Of a DNA stretch of 28,184 bases, positions 14,932 to 21,536 are shown one piece after another. How positions within the stretch are numbered: position 1 is the stretch's first letter; each line of letters opens with the position of its first letter. Made by a program: the position numbers and the translations under genes. The notes beneath the pieces were generated by a model. It searched no databases and was not told the origin of the DNA. It saw only the letters and a list, made by a program, of their open reading frames with translations. Origin of the DNA: a virus; the IMG/VR virus record IMGVR_UViG_3300037070_001539, positions 1-28,184 of that record; one strand, given 5' to 3'.

Positions 14932-15444
14932 TTACTCCTCGTCCTCATCCTCATCGTCGTCGACATCCTCGACCTCGACGACATCCTCGTCCTCGTCGTC
15001 ATCAGCCAGATCGTCCAGGGTGTCGAGTTCCTCCTCGACCTCGGCGGCTCCCTCCTCGACCGCGGTGTTCTTCTTGGACTTCTTCGGCTTCTTCTCAGCC
15101 TTGGACGCGGCTCCGGAAGCGAGGAGCTCCTTGATGTGATCGACCTCCTCCTGCGTGAGGTCGTACCGGGTGTACTCCTTGTCCGCGTGCCCGCCATCCT
15201 CACTGCGGAGGATACGGCGGAGGCGAACCGGCGTGATGCCCAGGAGCTCAGCGGCCTCCTTGGTGGAGAACCCCTGGCGCTCGGGCTTGACTGCCTTCGC
15301 CTTCTTCGCCTTCTTCGTGGTGGTGGTGGTCTCTTCCGCGACCGCCTCCTCCACTTCGTCAAGCTCCTCGAGCTCGTCGTCATCCTCGACTTCGACGGGC
15401 TCGACTGCCGCGGGCTTGACTGCCTTCTTGGTTGCTGCTGCCAC
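14932..15444 (-). CDS. HTH DNA-binding protein with very acidic tails
   Basis: The protein has 170 residues. GTG start at 15444-15442 with AAGGAGG 6 nt upstream. Residues ~1-55 are low-complexity (acidic, then Thr-rich, then KKAKKAKAVK). Residues ~58-110 (GFSTKEAAELLGITPVRLRR, then ILRSEDGGHADKEYTRYDLT) form a small helix-turn-helix with the layout of phage and actinobacterial DNA-binding proteins. The C-terminal ~60 residues change from Lys-rich to almost pure D/E/V. The gene is monocistronic, with its own consensus promoter (15491-15520) and terminator. The strength of the promoter suggests an abundant protein; an anti-silencing, DNA-mimic or replication accessory role is speculative. Confidence 0.8.
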   Translation of the reverse strand: MAAATKKAVKPAAVEPVEVEDDDELEELDEVEEAVAEETTTTTKKAKKAKAVKPERQGFSTKEAAELLGITPVRLRRILRSEDGGHADKEYTRYDLTQEEVDHIKELLASGAASKAEKKPKKSKKNTAVEEGAAEVEEELDTLDDLADDDEDEDVVEVEDVDDDEDEDEE

Positions 15445-15460
15445 TTCTGGCCTCCTTGAG

Positions 15461-15520
15461 TTCAGACGTTGGTGTCTGAAGTACAGATGTATTATATTAC
15501 AGCCTGACTGTGGTTGTCAA
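15461..15520 (-). promoter_or_regulatory. Consensus sigma-70 promoter with palindrome at +4
   Basis: TTGACA (15520-15515) and TATAAT (15496-15491) match the consensus perfectly with an 18-bp spacer. Transcription should start near 15484. TTCAGAC-6 nt-GTCTGAA (15480-15461) is a perfect 7-bp inverted repeat starting at about +4, which may be an operator or a 5' mRNA stem. The promoter drives the acidic HTH gene and begins 35 bp after the stop of the previous operon. Confidence 0.85.
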
Positions 15521-15553
15521 TGACCTCTTTCTACGAAGAGCCTCAATCTATCT

Positions 15554-15787
15554 CTACTTCCTACCCTCCCAAGCTTGAGCTTTACCCACCGCGATGCCAA
15601 GAGCATTCCGGTAGGCTGTGATGGGGTTGACGTGATGTTGGCTATAGGAACCGGAGAACTGCCGAGCCGCGCTGCGATGGCGTAGGGTAACGATCCAGAG
15701 GTTGTCTGATCCGGGCTTGGCAATTGTGTCGATGTCGTAATGGAACCGCCCAGCCCATTCCTCGAGCTCGGCGATGGTACTGGGCAT
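15554..15787 (-). CDS. Hypothetical protein, 77 aa
   Basis: This is the last gene of the operon that starts at 17372. The sequence begins MPSTIAELEEWAGRFHYDID and includes a SDNLWIVTLRHRS strand and an NPITAYRNALGIAVGKAQ helix, suggesting a small alpha/beta protein. It starts at ATG 15787 in a TAATG overlap with the preceding stop, so translation is coupled. No family recognised. Confidence 0.7.
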   Translation of the reverse strand: MPSTIAELEEWAGRFHYDIDTIAKPGSDNLWIVTLRHRSAARQFSGSYSQHHVNPITAYRNALGIAVGKAQAWEGRK

Positions 15788-16074
15788 TAGATCTTCTCGA
15801 CCAAGGAACCCGGAACCCTGATATCCCCGTGGAACCGTCCCACAGAGGCATCCATGCGGACGATCAGCTTGGAGACCTTCTTTCCCACCACCCGTGCTTC
15901 GATCCCTCGGAGGTACGTAGGCTTGATGGTAGGCACGAAGCGTACTCGATCCCCAACCTTGAAGGAGCTGAAGTTGAGAACGCCGATGGTCTTCTTCCTT
16001 GCCTGGATGGCGAGAAGCAGCTCGTCAAGATCTTCGTCGTGTTCGCCCCTGCGAACTTCTGAAATGAGGCTCAT
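15787..16074 (-). CDS. Small SH3/KOW-like protein, 95 aa
   Basis: The N-terminal ~35 residues are helical (LDELLLAIQARKKTIGVLN). The C-terminal part (FKVGDRVRFVPTIKPTYLRG, then VGKKVSKLIVRMD and VGRFHGDIRVP) has the G-D-x-V-x-F start and strand spacing of a KOW/SH3-like barrel, seen in small phage proteins of unknown role. ATG at 16074 follows the upstream stop directly (TAGATG), with GAGGAGGG in front. A nucleic-acid contact is possible for this fold but not shown. Confidence 0.75.
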   Translation of the reverse strand: MSLISEVRRGEHDEDLDELLLAIQARKKTIGVLNFSSFKVGDRVRFVPTIKPTYLRGIEARVVGKKVSKLIVRMDASVGRFHGDIRVPGSLVEKI

Positions 16075-16338
16075 CTAACCCTCCTCGTCGCCAAAGGCTG
16101 CGGTGAAGCGAACGCCCTTGTAGGTGAACTCAACCCGAGCCGGGTCCATGCCTGCGGATGCTTGACCATTGAGGTACTCGCCAGCCAGATTGAAGGCGGC
16201 AACCACCATGGGGATGTGGCCGTCCTTGGAACTCTGGACCTCCCCAATGAGCTCTCGGCGCTCGATGATGATGCGGTCCTGCTCCGGGCTCTCGATGTAG
16301 CGATCTGCGGGCAGAGGAGTCTTGCGCGGAAGTGCCAT
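16075..16338 (-). CDS. Hypothetical protein, 87 aa
   Basis: I start it at ATG 16338 (MALPRKTPLPADRYIESPEQ), which has GAGGTAAG 4 nt upstream; the longer reading to 16377 overlaps the preceding gene and lacks a ribosome binding site. The middle is a charged helix (DRIIIERRELIGEVQ) and the C-terminus a beta pair (ARVEFTYKGVRFTAAFGDEE). No family recognised. Confidence 0.7.
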   Translation of the reverse strand: MALPRKTPLPADRYIESPEQDRIIIERRELIGEVQSSKDGHIPMVVAAFNLAGEYLNGQASAGMDPARVEFTYKGVRFTAAFGDEEG

Positions 16339-16342
16339 GATC

Positions 16343-16546
16343 TTACCTCTTCTCTTCTGAGTAGTTTCCGTTCTCAACCTTGTCGATGAAGTCGGCTGCG
16401 GGTGTGGGATCGTTGAACCACCGGACGAGGAAGGCGTTCTCCCTGCCCGAATCCCTAATAGAAGCTCGGAACCTAATCGCGCCGTTGTCCAGTTGTACCT
16501 CTTCTAGCATTCCAATACGTTCCACCTTCCAGGTTCGCTGGATCAT
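16343..16546 (-). CDS. Hypothetical protein, 67 aa
   Basis: The reading frame stays open to a GTG at 16675, but that would overlap the membrane-protein gene almost completely. ATG 16546 (MIQRTWKVERIGMLEEVQLD) is preferred; GGGAGA lies ~13 nt upstream and AGGA only 2 nt upstream, so the start is uncertain. The product is beta-rich at its N-terminus with an acidic, hydrophilic end. No family recognised. Confidence 0.55.
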   Translation of the reverse strand: MIQRTWKVERIGMLEEVQLDNGAIRFRASIRDSGRENAFLVRWFNDPTPAADFIDKVENGNYSEEKR

Positions 16547-16572
16547 AATCCTAGTGGTGTCTCCCAAGATGT

Positions 16573-16707
16573 TCAGCCTTTCCAGACGATATCGAGGATG
16601 AAGTGGATAGTGAAGTACCCAATGGCGAAGATGGCTGTTGCCAAGAAGAACTTGGTAAGCAGTTTGTCCAGCCACGGGGGAATGGGATCGTGCCAGTCGT
16701 CGTTCAT
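16573..16707 (-). CDS. Tiny single-pass membrane protein, 44 aa
   Basis: ATG at 16707 overlaps the preceding TGA as ATGA. The product starts MNDDWHDPIPPWLDKLLTKF and continues with a hydrophobic helix (FFLATAIFAIGYFTIHFILD, about residues 20-39) before a short VWKG end. The acidic N-terminus, short lysine-containing amphipathic piece and one transmembrane segment suggest a small inner-membrane protein. It may act against the host or as an accessory membrane factor during early infection. A holin is unlikely in this early operon but is not excluded. Confidence 0.65.
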   Translation of the reverse strand: MNDDWHDPIPPWLDKLLTKFFLATAIFAIGYFTIHFILDIVWKG

Positions 16708-16919
16708 CCGAAGTACCAGATCATTGAGGTATGGAGGCAGCGCGTGAAGGGAATGTGCGGATGGCGTTCCACAAGGCCGATGAAGCCTTGGAAGATGATC
16801 CGCAGTTCCTCCTCCATTAGTTCACGGTTCGCGAGTTCATCCACCATATCCCCCATCGTTGGAACTGGCAGGGTTGTATCCAGGCTCCAGTCGTGATCCT
16901 TGTCGTCGAGGTAGCTCAT
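16704..16919 (-). CDS. Hypothetical protein, 71 aa
   Basis: Start chosen at ATG 16919 (MSYLDDKDHDWSLDTTLPVP), which overlaps the preceding stop as ATGA; a longer reading to 16943 starts inside the upstream gene. The middle is an acidic helix (DMVDELANRELMEEELRIIF). No family recognised. It is coupled to the membrane-protein gene downstream by another ATGA. Confidence 0.65.
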   Translation of the reverse strand: MSYLDDKDHDWSLDTTLPVPTMGDMVDELANRELMEEELRIIFQGFIGLVERHPHIPFTRCLHTSMIWYFG

Positions 16920-17179
16920 CCTGCGAGCCATTCCTGAGCCCATTCCTGGAGCTCGTTGTCGTAGCGATCCCAGCTATCCCCTTCATCCGGGCGAGCATCA
17001 GACCATTCCGCTACGGCTGCGGCAATGAGCTCCTGGAGGGCTGTGAACTTCTGCCTTCCCTGTGGTGAATCCACCAGTCGCGGATCGACCTCATCCGTGA
17101 ACTCGAAGCCCAGTACCCTGAGCCTCTCATTAGCCTCTTCCCTGTTCAGGAAGGGCTTGGGGTAGTCAGGCATTTCCAT
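16916..17179 (-). CDS. Hypothetical protein, 87 aa
   Basis: ATG 17179 has GGAGG 9 nt upstream (a second ATG follows two codons later). The product is mostly helical and acidic (FLNREEANERLRVLGFEF; LQELIAAAVAEWSDARPDEG). It overlaps the previous gene by 14 bp and the next by 4. No family recognised. Confidence 0.7.
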   Translation of the reverse strand: MEMPDYPKPFLNREEANERLRVLGFEFTDEVDPRLVDSPQGRQKFTALQELIAAAVAEWSDARPDEGDSWDRYDNELQEWAQEWLAG

Positions 17180-17372
17180 TGAGTCGATCCTCCATAATCT
17201 GGCGTGCAGCCGCCTCTTCCTCTGGGTTAGTGATGAGCTTGCGATCCAATACCTCGTACTGGAACATCTGGCCCCATTCGGAACGGTTCCTCCACCAGAA
17301 GACGTTCCTCTCGAGGAGATCCTCCAGGTACTTCCTGTGGATTTTGTCCCCCAGGATCTGATCCTTGTCCAT
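17166..17372 (-). CDS. Hypothetical protein, 68 aa, first gene of its operon
   Basis: ATG 17372 with AGGAGG 5 nt upstream, about 48 nt after the predicted transcription start of the promoter at 17427-17455. The product is helical and charged (KIHRKYLEDLLERNVFWWRN; NPEEEAAARQIMEDRLN). No family recognised. Its promoter suggests early, strong expression. Confidence 0.75.
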   Translation of the reverse strand: MDKDQILGDKIHRKYLEDLLERNVFWWRNRSEWGQMFQYEVLDRKLITNPEEEAAARQIMEDRLNGNA

Positions 17373-17404
17373 CCTACCTCCTAATTCCTGAGCCCTTGTC
17401 GGGC

Positions 17405-17463
17405 GACGGGCGGGTCCGTCATAGTTATTATATAATCTCTGGAACCGTGTGTCAATGAGTTGT
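17405..17463 (-). promoter_or_regulatory. Promoter module copy A with GACGG/CCGTC repeat
   Basis: TTGACA (17455-17450), 17-bp spacer, TATAAT (17432-17427). TTTATAAC lies exactly 6 bp upstream of the -35. The spacer ends CCAGAGATTA, as in two other modules. At about +1, GACGG (17405-17409) and CCGTC (17416-17420) form an inverted repeat, likely an operator or a 5' hairpin. It drives the operon 17372 to 15554. Confidence 0.88.
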
Positions 17464-17475
17464 TATAAACACTTC

Positions 17476-17835
17476 TCAATCCAAGTCCGACTCGAACCGA
17501 TCCTCGTAAGCCTCCTCGAGATGAGCATCTTCCCCGCCCACAGAGGCATCGGGCTCCCAGGACTTCGACTTGATGCTGAAGTGCTCAATGATCCTCATGG
17601 CAGCGGGCTTGTCTGTTTGCATGAGGTATCGGAACTGATCGAGCACGGAGTACATGGCGAGGTAGGGCTTCTCGGAAGCTCCCTGGCAGATTGCCTCCGC
17701 GAGGAACTTGGTAGTCTGCTCGTAGTTGGGCTCGAGGTTCATCTCTCTCACTTCTAGTACATCCTCATCTGTCAATCTGCCGCTGAAGGTTCCATCAGCC
17801 GTGATAACCGTGTAGGGGAAGTCGTTGTCAGGCAA
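17476..17835 (-). CDS. Hypothetical protein, 119 aa, TTG start
   Basis: The start is TTG 17835-17833 with AGAGGA 8 nt upstream; it overlaps the previous stop by 8 bp. Support for this start: the first 14 nt of coding region (reading PDND) match exactly the start of the 19086-19433 gene, which uses ATG. The product is acidic (ISADGT-like beta start, then MNLEPNYEQTTKFLAEAICQ and a D/E-rich end). No family recognised. Last gene of its operon; promoter module A follows directly. Confidence 0.7.
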   Translation of the reverse strand: MPDNDFPYTVITADGTFSGRLTDEDVLEVREMNLEPNYEQTTKFLAEAICQGASEKPYLAMYSVLDQFRYLMQTDKPAAMRIIEHFSIKSKSWEPDASVGGEDAHLEEAYEDRFESDLD

Positions 17836-18085
17836 GGTAAGGATCCTCTTCCACAGCCCGGGTCCACCAGGATAGGCTTGAGTATGCGCTGCTGTTCATC
17901 CAGGTGTTGAGAACGCCCTCCAGATCCCCCCAAGGGTAGGCGTTCGAGTCGATGTTGACGATCGTCCCATTCGAGTTGGGTACTACCTTGGTGATGAAGA
18001 TGGCTGATGGGAGCTGGTGGAAAACGATGTTCTCCGCCTCCAGCCTGGTGTGGAGCCCCCTGATGATCAGGTGATGTGTGTCCAT
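17828..18085 (-). CDS. Hypothetical protein, 85 aa
   Basis: ATG 18085 in a TAATG overlap with the stop of the RuvB-like gene, so the two are coupled. The product begins MDTHHLIIRGLHTRLEAENI and holds an IFITKVVPNSNGTIVNIDSN beta pair and a Trp-rich end (WWTRAVEEDPYLA). No family recognised. Tight coupling to the helicase makes a shared process possible. Confidence 0.65.
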   Translation of the reverse strand: MDTHHLIIRGLHTRLEAENIVFHQLPSAIFITKVVPNSNGTIVNIDSNAYPWGDLEGVLNTWMNSSAYSSLSWWTRAVEEDPYLA

Positions 18086-19038
18086 TACTTCTTCCTCTTT
18101 CTCAGGCTGGCGAGATGTGCCCGGCCTGCTTCCGTAATCTGCCTACCGTTCCTAATCCGTGCTGCCATCCCCGAATAGAGGATGTAAGGTTCGACGGTGT
18201 TCTCGAGTGTCACCTCCTGCTGCCTAAGTTGGGATGCAATAGCCTCCAGGCCCGTTGGGGTTGAAAAGGTTTCCAAGGCTCGGAGGTACTGGCGATCGAG
18301 GGCGGTGAGCCCCTTGTTGTCAATCTTCAGCTTGTCCCAAAGGATGCTGACCACGTAATCTTCCGAGATAACCTTGGGTACCAAGGCTGGTCGATAGATG
18401 GCGAAGTCGCGAAGCCATTTGAGATAGTTGTTCACGTACCTCGGTGTTCCCCGTGATCGGGATGCGATAGCCTCCAGGCCGATATCGTCGATCTTGAGGT
18501 GCAACTTGTGGGCTGTAATGCCTCCAAGTATGACCAGATCAGCGTTGTTGTAGAATTGAAGCTCGAATTGCAGTTGGAACCTGTCAATGAACGGCTGAGC
18601 GAGTTTGCCCAGATGTGTGGTTGCCCCTACCACAGTGAGTGGCAGAAGTGCTACCTCATTCGATCCATTCTGCCCGCGATAGAGGAGCCTCCCATCCTCC
18701 AGGACTGGATAGAGAACCTCCTGGACTGGATTGCGGAGGGCATGGATTTCGTCGATGAAGAACATCGTCTTAGTCTGGAGGAACATAAGCTTGTAGCTAA
18801 GATCCTTTGGCGTTCCAACGGTTGACCCAATGAGGTCGATCATCGGCCATCCCATTTCCGCCGCGAGGATCAATGCCAAAGTTGTCTTTCCCAATCCAGG
18901 CGGGCCTGAAAGAAGAACATGCGGTAGCGCCACATCTCGTGCTTTGGAAGAGGCAATAGCCGCGGCAAGTGGTTCTTTGATGTGGGTTTGGCCGATGTAT
19001 TGGTCGAGGCGTGCCGGTCGAAGAGCATCCGGATTCAT
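18085..19038 (-). CDS. RuvB-like Holliday junction branch-migration AAA+ ATPase
   Basis: The protein has 317 residues, close to bacterial RuvB (~330-350). Order of motifs: N-terminal RPARLDQYIGQTHIKEPL, Walker A GPPGLGKT (45-52), Walker B FFIDEIH (93-99), sensor 1 GATTH (138-142), arginine finger in FIDRF (Arg153), sensor 2 around RGTPRYVNNYL, and a C-terminal winged-helix domain (NTVEPYILYSGMAARIRNGR). All key residues are present. RuvB drives branch migration on four-way DNA junctions, normally loaded by RuvA; no ruvA or resolvase is visible in the window, so it may use host RuvA or act at phage replication forks. ATG 19038 with GGAGG 3 nt upstream. Confidence 0.92.
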   Translation of the reverse strand: MNPDALRPARLDQYIGQTHIKEPLAAAIASSKARDVALPHVLLSGPPGLGKTTLALILAAEMGWPMIDLIGSTVGTPKDLSYKLMFLQTKTMFFIDEIHALRNPVQEVLYPVLEDGRLLYRGQNGSNEVALLPLTVVGATTHLGKLAQPFIDRFQLQFELQFYNNADLVILGGITAHKLHLKIDDIGLEAIASRSRGTPRYVNNYLKWLRDFAIYRPALVPKVISEDYVVSILWDKLKIDNKGLTALDRQYLRALETFSTPTGLEAIASQLRQQEVTLENTVEPYILYSGMAARIRNGRQITEAGRAHLASLRKRKK

Positions 19039-19085
19039 GATCCTCCGCTAGTTGATCCACATTGGAACCCCTTGGGCTCCGGGGA

Positions 19086-19433
19086 TCAGGTCCATATGGG
19101 CTTGTTGTCCATGTAGTTCTCCCGGTAGATCTCCCTTGATGCAGTATCGAAGTGCTGCGCGATGAAGATGATTCGGGGTTCCTTGTCATCTCTGGTATCG
19201 AGATGAACCGTGAGAAGTGCCGGTCCCCCTTCATCCCCCATGCCCAGGAAGCAGTTGACCACCTCCAAACTTTCGAACCCCCATCCCACATGGAGGCGAG
19301 AGATGATCTGGCACTCGGCTGGCCAGAAGCTGTCGATTGTGAATGGCTCCTCCAGTCGATGGGGGTCGAAGTTCAGCCATTTGAGGTAGTATGCCTGGAT
19401 CATCCCGAGGATTTGGGGGTCGTTGTCAGGCAT
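19086..19433 (-). CDS. Hypothetical protein, 115 aa
   Basis: ATG 19433 in a TAATG overlap with the preceding stop. The product begins MPDNDPQILGMIQAYYLKWL, then has a Trp-containing beta region (CQIISRLHVGWGFESLEVVN) and TVHLDTRDDKEPRIIFIAQH. The first 14 nt of coding sequence after the start codon's first base are shared with the gene at 17476-17835. No family recognised. A 47-bp gap with a weak GC hairpin separates it from the RuvB-like gene. Confidence 0.7.
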   Translation of the reverse strand: MPDNDPQILGMIQAYYLKWLNFDPHRLEEPFTIDSFWPAECQIISRLHVGWGFESLEVVNCFLGMGDEGGPALLTVHLDTRDDKEPRIIFIAQHFDTASREIYRENYMDNKPIWT

Positions 19434-19867
19434 TAGGTAGAGAAGCTCCAGTTGATCTTGGGGTCGGTGAGGTCAATGGCGTGGATGTCGCGGAAGTGGT
19501 CGATGACGATACGATCCTCCTCGTCAGTTGTGCGGTACTCGTCCCCATTAGGATTGTACATGATGTCGGTTGAGAAGAACCCGTTGGGGTGGGTAGGGCA
19601 AGGATGGGATAGGGCGGAGGAGATATCCCAGGCATCCTCCTTGGTGATCTCGAGGTAGAGGATCATCTCGTCTTGGGTAGTGGGATAGGGAAGGTCGGCG
19701 ATGGTGTCGGAGAACTGCCTCTCGATGTTGTCCAATGGGTCGAGGTCGAAATGGTCGAACCCCATATTGTGCAGGCGGTTGAAGGATTGACTGATGATCC
19801 CCATATGGGCTTGGAGGAGACGAAGTTCCTCCATTTTGTCCATTGCGGTAGTCGTTATGTCGTTCAT
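19433..19867 (-). CDS. Hypothetical protein, 144 aa, first gene of its operon
   Basis: ATG 19867 with AAGGAGG 6 nt upstream, ~49 nt from the predicted transcription start; the longer frame to 19918 would start in the promoter operator. The N-terminal half is helical (MNDITTTAMDKMEELRLLQA; SFNRLHNMGFDHFDLDPLDN) and the C-terminal half acidic. No family recognised. It leads the operon with the RuvB-like helicase. Confidence 0.75.
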   Translation of the reverse strand: MNDITTTAMDKMEELRLLQAHMGIISQSFNRLHNMGFDHFDLDPLDNIERQFSDTIADLPYPTTQDEMILYLEITKEDAWDISSALSHPCPTHPNGFFSTDIMYNPNGDEYRTTDEEDRIVIDHFRDIHAIDLTDPKINWSFST

Positions 19868-19884
19868 CCTAGCCTCCTTAGTCC

Positions 19885-19959
19885 TGACGGTTGTCCGACG
19901 GGCGGGCGCGTCCGTCAACTATATTATATAATCTCTGGATCCGATTGTCAATAAGATGT
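19885..19959 (-). promoter_or_regulatory. Promoter module copy B with GACGG/CCGTC repeat
   Basis: TTGACA (19951-19946), 17-bp spacer, TATAAT (19928-19923), with TTTATAAC 6 bp upstream of the -35. The spacer ends GGATCCAGAGATTA. At the predicted start, GACGG (19897-19901) and CCGTC (19912-19916) face each other; an outer TGACGG (19885-19890) can also pair with CCGTCA (19912-19917). It drives the operon 19867 to 17476. Confidence 0.88.
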
Positions 19960-19981
19960 TATAAACTCATCTCAGGAGGCT

Positions 19982-20278
19982 TTAGAGAAGATCCAATTCG
20001 ACTTCATCCCTGATATCCTGCTTCTCCATTTCCGAGCGGTTGTTCCAGGCATCTTCCACGAGCTTCTTTTCGTGGCTGCTGTACCTGTTGAATGCGAACT
20101 TCGCCTTCTTGGCAAGCTGCTGGCTTTCCGTCGGGCGAGGCACATCATGGCGATCGGGATCGTCGTGTTCTGCCATTGTACTTCCTCCACACATGGGGCA
20201 CTCATCGTAGAAGTGCTGGTCCATCCAGCAAAGCTTATAGCCACAGGAAGGGCAATCCCTGTAGAGGCTATTCGCCAT
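19982..20278 (-). CDS. Zinc-ribbon protein, 98 aa
   Basis: The N-terminal 31 residues hold two CxxC knuckles, CPSCG (9-13) with nearby Cys17 and CPMCG (27-31), a compact zinc ribbon. A flexible DDPDRHDVPRP linker and a charged helical C-terminus (FNRYSSHEKKLVEDAWNNRS) follow. ATG 20278 has GAGGAGG 3 nt upstream. Last gene of its operon, ending just before promoter module B. Zinc ribbons often contact nucleic acid or protein; the target is unknown. Confidence 0.75.
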   Translation of the reverse strand: MANSLYRDCPSCGYKLCWMDQHFYDECPMCGGSTMAEHDDPDRHDVPRPTESQQLAKKAKFAFNRYSSHEKKLVEDAWNNRSEMEKQDIRDEVELDLL

Positions 20279-20450
20279 CGTCCTCCTCGTAATCTTCCCA
20301 GCCCTCGTCTAGGATCTCATCTGCATGTTCCATGTCATAGCGGTTCTCGGCGTACCAGATCGCCTGAGCCTCTTCGTTGTAGTGGCTGTAGGCGGAAACG
20401 TCCGGGATGTTGTCCCCGCGACGAACTACTCGGTGCTTGGGAGCTGCCAT
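20268..20450 (-). CDS. Hypothetical acidic protein, 60 aa
   Basis: ATG 20450 follows the previous stop directly (TAGATG), with GGCGGGG about 10 nt upstream. A basic start (MAAPKHRVVRRGDN) changes to an acidic end (DEILDEGWEDYEEDDGE). Overlaps the zinc-ribbon gene by 11 bp. No family recognised. Confidence 0.65.
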   Translation of the reverse strand: MAAPKHRVVRRGDNIPDVSAYSHYNEEAQAIWYAENRYDMEHADEILDEGWEDYEEDDGE

Positions 20451-20720
20451 CTACTTGTACCCCGCCTTGTAGTTCTTGAAGTCTTCCATTGCCTCGTAGA
20501 AGCTCGGGCCATCCTCGCTCTCGAAGCACATGCAATCCCCGCCACCGTGATCATGCATCTGACGGAACTCTGACTCGGGATCGTCATGGAGAACGGAGGA
20601 GCGTTGTGAGGAGCCACAGGGCACCCATTCCTGCTGGTCGTTGTACCAACCGGAGGTGCATCGTCCATCTGCATCCGGGACGTACTTGTGGATCGCGTCT
20701 GTCCAAACGGTGGTGCTCAT
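20451..20720 (-). CDS. Hypothetical Cys/His-containing protein, 89 aa
   Basis: ATG 20720 with GGAGGAAG upstream, overlapping the preceding TGA as ATGA. Cysteines at RCTSGW, VPCGSS and DCMCF plus MHDHGGG could bind metal. The C-terminal FYEAMEDFKNYKAGYK is helical. No family recognised. Confidence 0.65.
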   Translation of the reverse strand: MSTTVWTDAIHKYVPDADGRCTSGWYNDQQEWVPCGSSQRSSVLHDDPESEFRQMHDHGGGDCMCFESEDGPSFYEAMEDFKNYKAGYK

Positions 20721-20890
20721 GCCAGATCTTCCTCCATATCCTTGGCGATCATGTCGATCTCGTTCTCGATCATCGTGCGTTCATCCACCGAGAAGAAGTT
20801 GTCGTCCAAGAGGTTCTTCGCGTCCTCCGCGCTACCCATCTGGATGTCCATGAGTTCCTGGGCGAGGCTCCGGGCTGTGACGAGGTTCAC
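20717..20890 (-). CDS. Small acidic helical protein, 57 aa, GTG start
   Basis: GTG 20890 overlaps the preceding TGA as GTGA, and the TGA at 20719-20717 overlaps the next ATG as ATGA, so the frame fits the gene chain exactly. The product begins MNLVTARSLAQELMDIQMGS and continues EDAKNLLDDNFFSVDERTMI, strongly helical and acidic. No family recognised. The fit into consecutive overlaps is the main evidence. Confidence 0.65.
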   Translation of the reverse strand: MNLVTARSLAQELMDIQMGSAEDAKNLLDDNFFSVDERTMIENEIDMIAKDMEEDLA

Positions 20891-21036
20891 TGTCGTTCCA
20901 CCAGCTCGAATCGATCCGCCTTGCGTCGAACCTGGAGGAACTTGGGATCGGCCCCCTTGTTGATGAGATCTGCCTCGGCCTGCTTGGCATCATCCCAATG
21001 CTTGTGGGTGCTGAGTACCTTGCGTGTGCGGTTCAT
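20887..21036 (-). CDS. Small basic protein, 49 aa
   Basis: ATG 21036 overlaps the preceding TGA as ATGA; the longer frame to 21135 lies inside the upstream gene. The product begins MNRTRKVLSTHKHWDDAKQA, then GADPKFLQVRRKADRFELV. Pattern of a small alpha/beta protein; no family recognised. Confidence 0.65.
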   Translation of the reverse strand: MNRTRKVLSTHKHWDDAKQAEADLINKGADPKFLQVRRKADRFELVERQ

Positions 21037-21215
21037 GCCAGCTTCTTCGCAATCTCTCGGAAGGCTGCGGCGATCTTCTCGCACTGGATCCTCTCGGGCT
21101 CCCCCTCTTCCCAGTTGGCAGCTCCCTGTTCCCACCGGGCTGCGATCCTCTCGGCATGGGCGCGATCGGTTGGGCGGGCGAAGTTCATCCCGTCGATGGT
21201 AATCTGGTCGTTCAT
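21033..21215 (-). CDS. Hypothetical helical protein, 60 aa
   Basis: ATG 21215 with TAGGAG 7 nt upstream. The product begins MNDQITIDGMNFARPTDRAH and ends in an amphipathic helix (RIQCEKIAAAFREIAKKLA). Ends in an ATGA overlap. No family recognised. Confidence 0.68.
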   Translation of the reverse strand: MNDQITIDGMNFARPTDRAHAERIAARWEQGAANWEEGEPERIQCEKIAAAFREIAKKLA

Positions 21216-21224
21216 CCTAATCTC

Positions 21225-21536
21225 CTAGCAGTTGCAATTGTGAAGAACGTTGTTGCATCCCTGGCACCAGGAATGGGTGAGGTAGAGGCCCTGTTCCAGT
21301 GCTTGGTTGATGGTGCGGCGGAGCTTCTTGGCTTTGGAGTACCTCCCATCCCGTTCGGCGGCTATGAGTTCCAGTCTGAGGTAGGTGAGATTCAAGTTGT
21401 TCTCGCGGTCAGCCTCCCGGTGATTGTAGGAGATGTCGATCTTCTCCATATCCAGGCCCAGTTTCTGGGAACCTGCCTTCCGCTTCTGGCGGACAAAGGG
21501 GGAGGAGGAAGAGCGGATGGAGGCGGGGCGGCTCAT
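21225..21536 (-). CDS. Hypothetical protein with C-terminal cysteine cluster, 103 aa
   Basis: ATG 21536 overlaps the preceding TGA as ATGA; a longer frame to 21602 lacks support. The basic N-terminus (SPFVRQKRKAGSQKLGLDME) is followed by helices (YLRLELIAAERDGRYSKAKK) and an unusual Cys/Asn end (WCQGCNNVLHNCNC) with four cysteines that may bind metal. No family recognised. Confidence 0.68.
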   Translation of the reverse strand: MSRPASIRSSSSPFVRQKRKAGSQKLGLDMEKIDISYNHREADRENNLNLTYLRLELIAAERDGRYSKAKKLRRTINQALEQGLYLTHSWCQGCNNVLHNCNC

